Positions 17,058-27,751 of a DNA stretch of 64,000 nt are shown one piece after another. The stretch is from Acinetobacter colistiniresistens. GTDB taxonomy: Bacteria > Pseudomonadota > Gammaproteobacteria > Pseudomonadales > Moraxellaceae. The notes beneath the pieces were generated by a model. The model saw only the letters and a list, made by a program, of their open reading frames with translations, searched no databases and had not been told where the DNA came from. Numbering within the stretch: the first letter of the stretch is position 1; each line of letters opens with the position of its first letter. A program made the position numbers and the translations under genes. The stretch covers positions 1,674,001-1,738,000 of the forward strand of contig NZ_CP102099.1 in the NCBI RefSeq assembly GCF_024582815.1, written 5' to 3'.

Positions 17058-17342
17058 ATGGCGATTCAGCAGTCTGATGATGGTAAGCACGGCACATTTC
17101 AGTTATTTGAAGGTGAAGTGTTGGCAGGTGAAATGGCCTATACTTGGGCTGGAGGTGAGATGTTGATTATTGATCACACCGATGTGAATGAGGATTTTCG
17201 CGGTCAGGGAGTGGGACGTAAGCTTCTTGATGAATTGATCGCTTTTGTGCGTGAGCGTGAGGTGAAAGTAATTCCCTTATGTCCTTTTGCAAAATCTGTA
17301 TTTGATAAGGATCCATCGATTCGTGATGTGTTAAAAGTATAA
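17058..17342 (+). CDS. Small GNAT-like acetyltransferase (YidJ/CG type)
   Basis: A 94-residue protein of the short GNAT-related group. The acetyl-CoA-binding loop FRGQGVGRKLLDELIAFVRE (residues near 52-70) and the PLCPFAKSVFDKDP motif are typical of that family, whose substrate is unknown. The start has a textbook AAAGGAGCATGAT before ATG. It is flanked by a methyltransferase and a convergent lipoprotein gene. Confidence 0.85.
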   Translation: MAIQQSDDGKHGTFQLFEGEVLAGEMAYTWAGGEMLIIDHTDVNEDFRGQGVGRKLLDELIAFVREREVKVIPLCPFAKSVFDKDPSIRDVLKV

Positions 17343-17398
17343 AAATAAGTATGGATGTATTCAGTTTTGAACACATCCACTTGGATTGAACAAAACCA

Positions 17399-17821
17399 TC
17401 AAGAACAAGTATAACGAACCACTTTAAGTGTCGTTGGACGTGCCTCAAGTGCTTGGCGGGTTGCATAACCTTCACTATTATTTAAATCGGGTGAGTTCGA
17501 CAGGCCAAAAGTTGTGCGACTGTTGCCCAGTTTTACACCATATTGTTCCTGTTGAGCAGGATTCATGATTTCGTTAACACTCAGTACTGAAATTTTGTAG
17601 TTTTTTTCTACACCAAGAACTTGTTTGCACGCATGTTGTAATTTTTTCTCATCCACATCGCGATTGCTACGGGCCGCAAGCGTATAAGAAATTGTTGCAG
17701 AAGACGTTGTTTTATTTTCGATTTGGTATCCTGTCATACCATTATATTGATGTGGGCTACTTTGACAGGCTGCAAGAACAAGAGCACCGCTCACAATTAA
17801 CAATAAATTCGTTTTTTTCAT
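17399..17821 (-). CDS. Putative lipoprotein
   Basis: A 140-residue protein with a lipoprotein signal, LLLIVSGALVLAAC, lipobox cysteine 19. The mature part has TISYTLAARSNRD, a CKQVLGVEKNYKI segment and a C-terminal VRYTCS with possible disulfide cysteines. No family is recognised. It is convergent with the acetyltransferase gene, with a 56-base gap. Confidence 0.75.
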   Translation of the reverse strand: MKKTNLLLIVSGALVLAACQSSPHQYNGMTGYQIENKTTSSATISYTLAARSNRDVDEKKLQHACKQVLGVEKNYKISVLSVNEIMNPAQQEQYGVKLGNSRTTFGLSNSPDLNNSEGYATRQALEARPTTLKVVRYTCS

Positions 17822-17938
17822 ATCAATGATCCCGTTATTTCTGCTTTTAGTATCGCATAAAATAAGTTTTTTATTGTGAGGAATCTTTAAAATACAGGCT
17901 ATTCATCGTTTTTTAGCTTCAAATTTAAAGAAAGAATT

Positions 17939-17954
17939 TTCGTTTTCGAACAAT
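17939..17954 (+). promoter_or_regulatory. Putative GlpR operator before glpK
   Basis: TTCGTTTTCGAACAAT overlaps the -35 to -10 spacer of a promoter with TATAAT at 17961-17966. A 14/16 match lies at 20662-20677 before glpD and a 13/16 match at 20441-20456. DeoR-type GlpR is encoded between them, so this is a good candidate operator. Confidence 0.6.
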
Positions 17955-17960
17955 TTTGCA

Positions 17961-17966
17961 TATAAT
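17961..17966 (+). promoter_or_regulatory. glpK promoter -10 element
   Basis: A perfect TATAAT lies about 145 bases before glpK, with the putative GlpR operator directly upstream. The long leader contains a GCCCGTT/AACGGGC hairpin near 18018-18036. Confidence 0.55.
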
Positions 17967-18090
17967 CTGCCAAGTTTTTTATTTAATACAGAAGTCATTG
18001 CTTTTTTGCAGTATTGGAGCCCGTTTTTTAACGGGCATTTAATTTATTGCAAGATAGGGTTTGTTGAAATTTGACTTAGCCCTCAATTAA

Positions 18091-19626
<1,536 letters not shown>

Positions 19627-19672
19627 GCTAAAATAGCTCCAATTTAAGCGGACTTAAAACAACACAGGATGG

Positions 19673-20437
19673 ATGAGCATGAGCTTGATACTACGCCAAC
19701 AGAAAACCCTCGAGTTAGTGAGAGAACGTGGCTATATCAGTATTGAAGAACTTGCTCAACATTTTGATGTTACCCCACAGACGATTCGCCGTGATATCAA
19801 TCAATTGGCAGATGAAGGTTTGCTCCGTCGCTATCATGGTGGGGCGGCGCATGATTCGAGTGTAGAAAACACTGAATACACAATGCGTGTTGGGCACATG
19901 CTGGAACAAAAAAGAATGATTGCAGCCGCAGTGGCTGCAGCTGTTCCTGATTATGCCTCTTTATTTATTAATATTGGAACCACAACAGAAGCCATTGCAC
20001 ATGCTTTGTTGAATCACACGGGTTTAAGGATTATTACCAATAATCTTAATGTCGCCAAAATCCTTAGTACCAAAGAAGATTTTGAAGTTTTGATTGCCAG
20101 TGGGCGTGTTCGTCCAGATGGTGGAGTCATTGGTCAGGCGACGGCAGACTTCTTTAAACAATTTAAAGCAGATTATGCGCTGGTCGGGATTAGTGGGATT
20201 GAGGAAGATGGTACGTTACTCGATTTTGATTTTCAGGAAGTGTGTGTGTCTCAGGAAATTGTATCTAGTGCACGTCAGGTATTTCTTGCGGCAGATAGCA
20301 GTAAATTTGGCCGTAATGCCATGATTCGTTTGGGGTCGCTAAAGCAGGTGGATTGTATTTTTACCGATCAACAACCAAGCGAAGAATTTATGAAAACAAT
20401 CCGTGAGCTAGATGTTGCTCTGGTTGTTGCCGAATAG
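19673..20437 (+). CDS. glpR: DeoR-family repressor GlpR
   Basis: A 254-residue DeoR-family repressor. The N-terminal helix-turn-helix ([20 protein letters not shown] then [18 protein letters not shown]) is followed by RYHGGA and a sugar-phosphate isomerase-like sensor domain with [10 protein letters not shown] and ADSSKFG. In this family glycerol-3-phosphate relieves repression of glp genes. It sits between glpK and glpD, which supports the specific name. The ATG at 19673 has AGGAT upstream; ATG 19679 is an alternative. Confidence 0.9.
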   Translation: MSMSLILRQQKTLELVRERGYISIEELAQHFDVTPQTIRRDINQLADEGLLRRYHGGAAHDSSVENTEYTMRVGHMLEQKRMIAAAVAAAVPDYASLFINIGTTTEAIAHALLNHTGLRIITNNLNVAKILSTKEDFEVLIASGRVRPDGGVIGQATADFFKQFKADYALVGISGIEEDGTLLDFDFQEVCVSQEIVSSARQVFLAADSSKFGRNAMIRLGSLKQVDCIFTDQQPSEEFMKTIRELDVALVVAE

Positions 20438-20440
20438 ATC

Positions 20441-20456
20441 TTCACTTTCGAAAAAT
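20441..20456 (+). promoter_or_regulatory. Weaker GlpR-like site after glpR
   Basis: TTCACTTTCGAAAAAT matches 13 of 16 positions of the glpK site. It lies three bases after the glpR stop and may be a secondary site for the glpD promoter. Confidence 0.3.
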
Positions 20457-20594
20457 TGTTACTTTTCTTGAGCCGAGTGTCTCTGGCTCAGGTTTATTTA
20501 AATAAGAAGAATGTTGTAAGCCCGAGCGGTCTTTGCATTGCTCAATCGTGATCTTTTTGTATACATCTATTTTCAGTTTTGATTATTTATCTAA

Positions 20595-20620
20595 AAATGC
20601 CTATAAATTGGCATTTTTTT
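20595..20620 (+). terminator. Terminator after glpR
   Basis: AAATGCC / GGCATTT stem with an 8-base loop and a T-run separates the glpK-glpR transcript from glpD. Confidence 0.72.
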
Positions 20621-20661
20621 GACTATTTTTGTTGTTTATTTTCATTTTGCATGTTTTAATG

Positions 20662-20677
20662 TTCGTTATTGAACAAT
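20662..20677 (+). promoter_or_regulatory. Putative GlpR operator before glpD
   Basis: TTCGTTATTGAACAAT lies 22 bases before glpD and differs from the glpK site at two of 16 positions. The position would block transcription start or early elongation. Confidence 0.6.
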
Positions 20678-20698
20678 AATGAAAATTTGCGGTGACTT

Positions 20699-22219
20699 AT
20701 GCAAACTTCTCCTCAGTCAAATGACAAAATTTACGACCTAGCTGTGATTGGTGGTGGTATCAATGGTGTTGGTATTGCCGCAGATGCTTCGGGTCGAGGC
20801 TTATCTGTATTCCTATGTGAAAAAGATGATCTAGCCAGCCATACCTCTTCTGCAAGCAGTAAGTTGATTCATGGTGGTTTACGTTATCTTGAACATAAAG
20901 AGTTCCGTCTTGTACGCGAAGCCTTGGCCGAGCGTGAAGTGTTATTGGCAAAAGCACCGCATATTATTCGACCAATGCGTTTTATCATGCCGCATCGTCC
21001 ACACTTGCGTCCAGCTTGGCTAATTCGGACAGGATTGTTCTTCTACGATCATTTGGGTAAACGTGAAAAGTTATTGGGTTCAAATAATGTCTATTTTAAA
21101 GAAGACAGCCCATTAAACTCAGCGATTACGCGTGGTTTTGAATACTCAGATTGTGCTGTTGATGACTCTCGTTTAGTGGTGCTCAATGCAATGCATGCCC
21201 GTGAAAAGGGTGCTGACATTGTGACGCGTACCCGTTGTTTATCGGCACAACGCGAAGGGCAGTACTGGGTTGTTGACTTGGAAAATGCACAAGGCCAGTT
21301 CCAGATTAAAGCCAAGGCTTTGGTGAATGCGGCGGGTCCGTGGGTTGCACAGTTTATTAAGCAAGATTTGCAGCTTAAATCACCCTATGGCATTCGCTTG
21401 ATTCAAGGTAGCCATATTATTGTGCCGAAGCTGTATGAAGGTGATAAAGCCTTTATTATGCAGAATGATGACCGTCGTATTGTGTTCGCAATTCCGTATT
21501 TAGACCAATACACCATGATTGGTACGACGGATCGTGAATACCAAGGTGATCCAGCACAAGTGAAAATTACACAAGAAGAAATTGATTACTTAATTGAAGT
21601 GAGTAATGCACACTTTAAGAATCAATTGACGCAAGCGGATATTATTTCGACTTTTGCAGGCGTGCGTCCACTGTGTGATGATGAGTCAGATAATCCATCG
21701 GCGATTACGCGTGACTATACTTTGGCATTGTCTAAAGAGGGTGATGAGCAAGCGCCGTTACTTTCGGTTTTTGGTGGTAAGTTAACCACGTATCGCAAGC
21801 TGGCAGAATCTGCAATGCAGCAATTAAAGCCATTCTTCCCTGAAATGAAGGGGAGCTGGACTGCAACAGAAGCATTGCCTGGCGGTGAAAATATGGAGTC
21901 GGCTGAGCAGCTGGCAAAAGAAATTCGCGCACAAGTCACAGATGCTTCAGAAGCTTTAGCGAAACGTTGGGCATCTGCTTATGGCTCACGTATCTGGAGT
22001 ATTTTGGGCGAAGCAACCTCGGTTGAACAGCTGGGTCAGTATTTTGGCCAAGGCTTATATGCAAAAGAAGTCGACTATTTGTGTGGTTCTGAATGGGTAA
22101 CGAACAGTCAGGATATCTTGTGGAGACGTTCTAAACTCGGTTTGAACTTTGCGCAAAATGAAATTGAAAACCTGGATGCTTATTTGGCAAATAAACCAAA
22201 CACCACTGTTGCTGCTTAA
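20699..22219 (+). CDS. glpD: Aerobic glycerol-3-phosphate dehydrogenase
   Basis: A 506-residue FAD enzyme of the inner membrane surface that oxidises glycerol-3-phosphate to dihydroxyacetone phosphate and passes electrons to quinone. The FAD-binding motif VIGGGINGVGIAADASGRG lies near residue 16, and SSASSKLIHGGLRYLE, VDDSRLVVLNA and GGKLTTYRKLAESA are family signatures. It completes the glycerol pathway begun by glpK and probably has its own promoter, since a terminator and putative operator precede it. Confidence 0.97.
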   Translation: MQTSPQSNDKIYDLAVIGGGINGVGIAADASGRGLSVFLCEKDDLASHTSSASSKLIHGGLRYLEHKEFRLVREALAEREVLLAKAPHIIRPMRFIMPHRPHLRPAWLIRTGLFFYDHLGKREKLLGSNNVYFKEDSPLNSAITRGFEYSDCAVDDSRLVVLNAMHAREKGADIVTRTRCLSAQREGQYWVVDLENAQGQFQIKAKALVNAAGPWVAQFIKQDLQLKSPYGIRLIQGSHIIVPKLYEGDKAFIMQNDDRRIVFAIPYLDQYTMIGTTDREYQGDPAQVKITQEEIDYLIEVSNAHFKNQLTQADIISTFAGVRPLCDDESDNPSAITRDYTLALSKEGDEQAPLLSVFGGKLTTYRKLAESAMQQLKPFFPEMKGSWTATEALPGGENMESAEQLAKEIRAQVTDASEALAKRWASAYGSRIWSILGEATSVEQLGQYFGQGLYAKEVDYLCGSEWVTNSQDILWRRSKLGLNFAQNEIENLDAYLANKPNTTVAA

Positions 22220-22230
22220 AAGTTATTGAT

Positions 22231-22270
22231 AAAAAAGCCCCTTGTCCATGCATGGACAAGGGGCTTTTTT
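22231..22270. terminator. Bidirectional terminator, perfect 40-bp palindrome
   Basis: The sequence is its own reverse complement over all 40 bases: A6, GCCCCTTGTCCATG, then the mirror half and T6. It serves the convergent glpD and TonB receptor genes. Confidence 0.92.
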
Positions 22271-22299
22271 ATTTTTTGTTTGGGCTGAACCTTTACGGT

Positions 22300-24462
22300 T
22301 TAGTATTTAAACTTGAGTGCAACGCTGTAGTTCGCTGGCTCACCATAAAAGGATTGACCATCGGTAAAGCTATTTAGATATTTTTTATTGGTCACATTAT
22401 CGGCATTGGCTTGAATGCTGAAACGCGGGTTAACTTCATAGCTTGCCATTAAATTGATCAGTGCATAATCGCTTTGTTGAAGATAAGTGGCATAGGTAGG
22501 GTCTAAACGACTGATTTTACTTTGCCATTTTAAACCGGCACCAACTTTCAGTTTTGGTAACTGTGTTGGAGAGTAGGTGGTGAGGAGGTTAAAGCTTTGT
22601 GTTGGGTTGTAGGTTCTGGCTGCCCCGCCATTTTTTAAATCTTGTAAGCTAAATTGAGTGTAACCCAGAGAAACATTGACTTGATCGGTCAACTGACCAG
22701 CCAAACCAACTTCTACACCCTGTGAGCGTAGGTCGCTGATTGCGACTTTACGATTAAGTGGATTGCCATCCGTAGCGCGTAGCGGATAGTTATTTTCTTC
22801 CGTTCGGAAAATGGCCAGTGTTCCCGTTAACTTGTCATCTAGCCATGAGCTTTTGAATCCAAGTTCGTAACTTTGTCCTTTGATTGGATCTGCGACTTTC
22901 CCCGTCGCTTCATTAACTGAGGTCTGTGGTCTAAAAATAGAGGTATAACTCATATAGCCTGTATATTCAGGTGTGAAGTTATAGCTAAGGCCTGCATAAG
23001 GTGAAACTTTACTTTCATTATAATTCATTGGTGCATTATAGCTTGAGCCTTCACTTTTGGCCTGAACATAGTTTGCGCCTAAGGTTAATTTGAGGTCGTC
23101 ATTCAGATGAAGGCGTGTGGCAGCATAAACCGATTGGTTGCGTTGCGTATAGTCAGCTGTTTGAGAAAAATTAGACCAACTTACACTACTGGGTGTCCAA
23201 CTCGCCCAATCGGTTGTATAGGGGCTATTGTCAACATAGCTGATATTGCTATCCAGAAGTGTTCCTTTTTTCTCATGGTCATTTTGATGACTTTTGGAGA
23301 AGGTATAGCCAACAATGGCTTCATGTTCGCGATTGAATAGGTCGAATTTACCTTGCAAATTAAAATCGGCAGTATGTAGTTTATTGTTTTCCAGAAAGCC
23401 ACTTGGAGTGAGTGAAATGCCTGAACCGTCTGCTTTAGGGTAGCCATAATAGTAGAGTAGCTGGCTTTGGCGATCTTTTTCGTTATAGTTGTAGCTTAGA
23501 TTGGCAGACCATGTTTCTAAGAATTTTTGCTTTAACTCAATGAAGGCATTGCGTGATGTGTTGTCCCAGTAAGCCCAATCTGGATTCGGGTTATAAGAGC
23601 GGTCATAACTAATTTGTTTGCCTGAAGCATCCATGAGCGGGAGCGCACCCCAATTGTTGGCATTCGGCTTGTTTTTTTCTTGACTGGCACCGATAGTCAA
23701 TAACGTCTGGTCTGTAATATCCGCTTCTAGAACCCCTGCAATCCCATTTTTCTCAGATGAGTAACGGTCTAAATAGGAATGGCCCGTTTGCTCGAATCCA
23801 GACAGACGACCACGAATATTTGAAGAGAGGCTGCCAGAAACATCAGCTTCGTAGCGTTGGGTATCCCATGAACCATAGCTTAAACCTGCATTGGCTTGGA
23901 ATTCTTTGGTTGGGCGTTTGCGAATATAGTTGATGGTCGCACTTGGATCGCCAAATGCATTGGTCAGTGCATCTGCACCTTTGATGACTTCTATGCGGTC
24001 ATAGAAGTAACTATCTGGGTTGGTGTCATTATAGTTCCAGCCACTCGCGGGAAATCCGACTCCATCGACCAGAATATTTGAAATTTCGAATCCCCGTGCC
24101 ATATACACTGAGCGGTCAGTTTCGGAGGAGTTGACGATAATGCCTGGTGTGTTATTTAAAATATCTCTAGAGCTGGTTAATCCAAAATCTTCAATTTGTT
24201 GACGTGTCACCACATTAATGGTTTGAGGGATTTCTTTGGCTTCAATATTGAGTTTAGTAGCGCTAGCGCTGTTTTTAATCGTGTATGCCTGAGTTTTTTC
24301 ACTATTATCATCATCTTGAATCGCTTGCACTTTGATGCTTGGGAGTTGTTTTGACCCTTCATCTAGCGCATGGCTGTATGAACTAATGGAGATAAATCCT
24401 GAGATGGCTAAAAAGAGAGGTGTACGCTTAAAAAAGGGGGGGAGGCTCATGTCTACAACCAT
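22300..24462 (-). CDS. TonB-dependent siderophore receptor
   Basis: A 720-residue outer membrane receptor of the FpvA/FoxA-like siderophore class. A signal peptide (cleavage near SYSHA) is followed by a TonB-box-like LPSIKVQA, a plug domain with IPQTINVVTRQQIEDFG and YDRIEVIKGADAL, and a 22-strand barrel ending with an aromatic terminal strand (YSVALKFKY). The ligand is unknown; hydroxamate siderophores are common for this subgroup. Start is ATG 24462 or ATG 24450 (MSLPPFF); neither has a strong ribosome binding site. A Fur-box-like sequence lies just upstream. Confidence 0.92.
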   Translation of the reverse strand: MVVDMSLPPFFKRTPLFLAISGFISISSYSHALDEGSKQLPSIKVQAIQDDDNSEKTQAYTIKNSASATKLNIEAKEIPQTINVVTRQQIEDFGLTSSRDILNNTPGIIVNSSETDRSVYMARGFEISNILVDGVGFPASGWNYNDTNPDSYFYDRIEVIKGADALTNAFGDPSATINYIRKRPTKEFQANAGLSYGSWDTQRYEADVSGSLSSNIRGRLSGFEQTGHSYLDRYSSEKNGIAGVLEADITDQTLLTIGASQEKNKPNANNWGALPLMDASGKQISYDRSYNPNPDWAYWDNTSRNAFIELKQKFLETWSANLSYNYNEKDRQSQLLYYYGYPKADGSGISLTPSGFLENNKLHTADFNLQGKFDLFNREHEAIVGYTFSKSHQNDHEKKGTLLDSNISYVDNSPYTTDWASWTPSSVSWSNFSQTADYTQRNQSVYAATRLHLNDDLKLTLGANYVQAKSEGSSYNAPMNYNESKVSPYAGLSYNFTPEYTGYMSYTSIFRPQTSVNEATGKVADPIKGQSYELGFKSSWLDDKLTGTLAIFRTEENNYPLRATDGNPLNRKVAISDLRSQGVEVGLAGQLTDQVNVSLGYTQFSLQDLKNGGAARTYNPTQSFNLLTTYSPTQLPKLKVGAGLKWQSKISRLDPTYATYLQQSDYALINLMASYEVNPRFSIQANADNVTNKKYLNSFTDGQSFYGEPANYSVALKFKY

Positions 24463-24468
24463 GTAAAT

Positions 24469-24487
24469 GAGAAATATTATTATTATA
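24469..24487 (-). promoter_or_regulatory. Putative Fur box
   Basis: Read on the minus strand this 19-mer matches 14 of 19 positions of the GATAATGATAATCATTATC consensus. AT-richness lowers specificity, and it sits only seven bases before the receptor start. Confidence 0.45.
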
Positions 24488-24593
24488 ATTATTGTTAATA
24501 TTTATTAATTTTGCAATTTATTTCATTGTTAGGTTAATGGGAATAGTTGTATTGATAGGCGAATTTAATAGAATTTTTCGAAGAGGCGACAAT

Positions 24594-24615
24594 AAAAAAG
24601 GCCGCCGAAGCGACC
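24594..24615 (-). terminator. Terminator with UUCG loop, copy 1
   Basis: On the minus strand GGTCGC-TTCG-GCGGCC and a T-run follow the hypothetical gene that ends at 24625. Nearly the same sequence recurs at 25486-25512. Confidence 0.82.
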
Positions 24616-24624
24616 TGTGATCAG

Positions 24625-25332
24625 TTATGTCCAGTCAAAGGTAAATAAGACGCGTCGAGTTTCGGGTTGATAAAACATCAAGATATTGTCGGCACCGTGA
24701 TTGCAATATTCCCAACCCGATGCGGAAGCAATAAAATAATAACGTCGTTCATGTTGATCAAAGATCTGTACAAAACAATTGTCATCTTGTTCAATATTTT
24801 TCAATTTAAGTTGTTCTCCGATGGGATAGCACCAGTTGCCATAACTTGCATCACCACCCAATTGATTGAGTAAGATGGCGGGTTTCTTATTCTGATACTT
24901 GACATCAGAGGTGCTAATTACTCTTTTTTGTTCTAAGAAACGTTGTTTGACCTGTTGAAAATCCGCATGCATTTCTTGGCTATGATTAAAAACGTCAGTA
25001 TATGAAGCTTGATTGTTATTTTCTAGAATAAAATAGTGCTGATCAGCTAGCCAATGATATTGAGATTGTTCATCTAGTTGTAAAATAAACCAATTTTCAT
25101 GCGCAAATTCATTGTGGAACTCCGTTGTTTCTGAGCCGATGTAGCATTCATAAGGTTCAATGGGATTGACTAAATGAATCCAGCCTTGCCATTCAGGATT
25201 GATCTGGGCAAGGTTAATCGAAATGAGGGGGAGTAAATGTTTTGTGAGAAAGGAGTCTCTGGCTGCAAAGACAGTGTCTGAGTCTGGGAGTAATTTTAAA
25301 AAATCTTGTGCAGTTGTAATGTCTTGTTGCAT
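24625..25332 (-). CDS. Hypothetical 235-residue protein
   Basis: A soluble protein without signal peptide, rich in aromatic and acidic residues. A C-terminal segment NQLGGDASYGNWCYP and the final GADNILMFYQPETRRVLFTFDW recall the DUF1963 group, where such sequences form a beta-rich domain, but I am not sure of the match. It lies alone between the receptor and pckG and is bracketed by almost identical UUCG terminators, which may mean it was inserted before the original pckG terminator. Confidence 0.7.
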   Translation of the reverse strand: MQQDITTAQDFLKLLPDSDTVFAARDSFLTKHLLPLISINLAQINPEWQGWIHLVNPIEPYECYIGSETTEFHNEFAHENWFILQLDEQSQYHWLADQHYFILENNNQASYTDVFNHSQEMHADFQQVKQRFLEQKRVISTSDVKYQNKKPAILLNQLGGDASYGNWCYPIGEQLKLKNIEQDDNCFVQIFDQHERRYYFIASASGWEYCNHGADNILMFYQPETRRVLFTFDWT

Positions 25333-25485
25333 AACTTTTCCTGTTTAAATCGATGAGATACAGATCTCTTTATATTTTTAAACTGACTTTTGCTTGCACA
25401 TTAAAGTCTTAATTTGTTCATCTTCGATGGGTGAAAATCACGTTTAAGGCTGTTAGTTTATTATAGTTTGTCAGCTTAAAATGAC

Positions 25486-25512
25486 AAAAAAGGCCGCCGA
25501 AGCGACCTTTTT
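25486..25512 (-). terminator. Terminator with UUCG loop, copy 2 (pckG)
   Basis: Same GGTCGC-TTCG-GCGGCC hairpin as at 24594-24615, with A-runs and T-runs on both sides, directly after the pckG stop. Confidence 0.85.
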
Positions 25513-25525
25513 ATGTCAATGATGA

Positions 25526-27355
25526 TTAAGCAGATTTAACCGCTGCTAATAATTCATTTTGACGATCTTTAAGCGCTTGAGGTAAGCGAGCACCAAGTTT
25601 AGTAAATAGCTCAGTGTGGCTTTCAAGCTCTTTGATCCATTGATCTTTGTCTTGAGCGGTAACAGTGTTGAATTGCTCTTTAGAGAAATCAAGACCAGTC
25701 CAGTTCAATTGTTCGTAAGTTGGAACATAGCCAATCGGTGTTTCAGTCGCTTCTGCACGACCTTCACAACGATCAATGATCCACTCAAGAACACGCATGT
25801 TTTGACCAAAACCAGGCCATACGAAGTTACCTTCGGCATCACGACGGAACCAGTTTACGTTGAAGATTTTTGGTAGTTTGTTACCCGCAGCTTCAGCTTT
25901 CGCGCCGACTTTTTTGCCCATGTCTAACCAGTGACCGAAGTAATCAGCCATGTTATAACCCGCAAATGGAAGCATTGCGAATGGGTCACGACGTACGATA
26001 CCTTGTTGACCAACAGCTGCGGCAGTGGTTTCAGAACCCATGGTTGCTGCTTTATAAACGCCATCCACCCAGTCAAATGCTTCAGAAACTAAAGGTACTG
26101 TGTCTGCACGACGACCGCCAAAGATGAATGCAGAGATTGGTACACCTGCTGGATTTTCCCAGTCAGCGTCAATCGAAGGGCATTGACCTGCAGAAACAGT
26201 AAAGCGTGAGTTTGGATGCGCTGCTTTTTCGCCTTCAACGTAAGGTTGACCTTTCCAAGTAATCAGGTCTGCTGGAACTTCTTTAGTTAGACCTTCCCAC
26301 CATACTTCGCCGTCTTTGGTCACTGCAACGTTGGTATAAATCACATCTTTATGCATCGTTGCGATACAGTTCGGGTTAGTCTTGGTATTTGTACCAGGCG
26401 CAACACCGAAGAAACCAGCTTCTGGGTTGATGGCATATAAGCGACCATCTTCACCTGGTTTAATCCAAGCAATATCGTCACCTACAGTCTCGATCTTCCA
26501 ACCTTCATAGCCCGCTGGTGGAATCAACATTGCAAAGTTGGTTTTACCACAAGCAGAAGGGAATGCTGCTGCGATGTAGTGTTTTTCACCTTGTGGGTTG
26601 GTCACGCCTAAAATAAGCATGTGTTCAGCTAACCAGCCTTGCTCACGACCCATTGCAGACGCAATACGTAATGCCAAGCATTTTTTGCCTAGTAGTGCAT
26701 TACCGCCGTAGCCAGAACCGTAAGACCAGATTTCACGTGTTTCTGGATAGTGAACGATATATTTTTCATTATTACATGGCCAAGCAACATCTTTCTCGCC
26801 ATCTTTAAGAGGTGCAGCAACAGTGTGTACACATGGGATAAACTCGCCATCTGTGCCTAACACGTCATAAACTGCTTTGCCCATACGTGCCATTTTTGTC
26901 ATGCTGACAGCAACGTAAGGAGAATCTGTTAACTCAATACCAATATGAGCAATGTGGCTTCCTAAAGGACCCATCGAGAAGGGAACCACATACATGGTAC
27001 GGCCTTCCATTGCACCGTCAAATAATCCATTTAATTTTGCACGCATCTCAGCAGGAGCAACCCAGTTATTGGTTGCGCCAGCATCTTCTTGATTTTGAGA
27101 GCAGATATAAGTGCGATCTTCAACACGAGCAACGTCAGAAGGGTCAGAATTTGCAAGATAAGAACCAGGATGTTTTTCTTGGTTAAGTTTTTGCATGGTG
27201 CCGTTAGCGATCATCAAGTCCATCAGACGTTGATATTCTTCTTCGCTGCCGTCACACCATTCGATTTTTGCTGGTTTGGTTAATTTTGCAATTTCTTCCA
27301 CCCATGCAATTAGCTTAGGGTGACGAACGAATTCTGGTGCGTTCACTTGGGTCAT
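25526..27355 (-). CDS. pckG: Phosphoenolpyruvate carboxykinase (GTP)
   Basis: A 609-residue GTP-dependent PEP carboxykinase that makes PEP from oxaloacetate, the entry step of gluconeogenesis. The P-loop with the reactive cysteine reads [14 protein letters not shown]; other signatures are [20 protein letters not shown], the kinase-2 DDIAWI and [13 protein letters not shown]. Length is that of the bacterial and animal GTP enzymes, unlike the ATP type of enteric bacteria. AAAAGG seven bases before the ATG supports the start. Gluconeogenesis is expected in organisms that live on acids and glycerol rather than sugars. Confidence 0.97.
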   Translation of the reverse strand: MTQVNAPEFVRHPKLIAWVEEIAKLTKPAKIEWCDGSEEEYQRLMDLMIANGTMQKLNQEKHPGSYLANSDPSDVARVEDRTYICSQNQEDAGATNNWVAPAEMRAKLNGLFDGAMEGRTMYVVPFSMGPLGSHIAHIGIELTDSPYVAVSMTKMARMGKAVYDVLGTDGEFIPCVHTVAAPLKDGEKDVAWPCNNEKYIVHYPETREIWSYGSGYGGNALLGKKCLALRIASAMGREQGWLAEHMLILGVTNPQGEKHYIAAAFPSACGKTNFAMLIPPAGYEGWKIETVGDDIAWIKPGEDGRLYAINPEAGFFGVAPGTNTKTNPNCIATMHKDVIYTNVAVTKDGEVWWEGLTKEVPADLITWKGQPYVEGEKAAHPNSRFTVSAGQCPSIDADWENPAGVPISAFIFGGRRADTVPLVSEAFDWVDGVYKAATMGSETTAAAVGQQGIVRRDPFAMLPFAGYNMADYFGHWLDMGKKVGAKAEAAGNKLPKIFNVNWFRRDAEGNFVWPGFGQNMRVLEWIIDRCEGRAEATETPIGYVPTYEQLNWTGLDFSKEQFNTVTAQDKDQWIKELESHTELFTKLGARLPQALKDRQNELLAAVKSA

Positions 27356-27751
27356 GGTGATGCCTTTTTAAAGTGTGTACAACGTACAAGTTCTATCTAC
27401 TGGATGGCAGTAAGACAGAGGAAGTAAAAAAAGTGGCTGTATTAAAGCATAAAATCATAAAAATATAAGACTAAAGAATAGGTGGGGGATTAAGGTACTT
27501 AGGGATAATTATTTTTATTTTATTGTTTTTAAACAACTTTATTATTTTATATTTTAGTATTTTGTTTATTTATATATATTATTTTTGTTATAAATCATGT
27601 TTTAAAACAATAGTTTAATTTATTTTTTGCTTTTTTGAGAATTGTTATTGATTATATGAATGAAGCTCATTCAAAATTTACATAAACAAGCTTTTATTTG
27701 TTGATTTTGTAAACAAAAATATGATTATTCTCGCCCTTAAGGTTGATGTTA
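27356..27751. other. AT-rich divergent intergenic region
   Basis: About 395 bases between pckG and the lipid kinase. It contains long A/T runs and no reading frame of note. Promoters for both genes must lie here but none is clear by eye. Confidence 0.55.
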
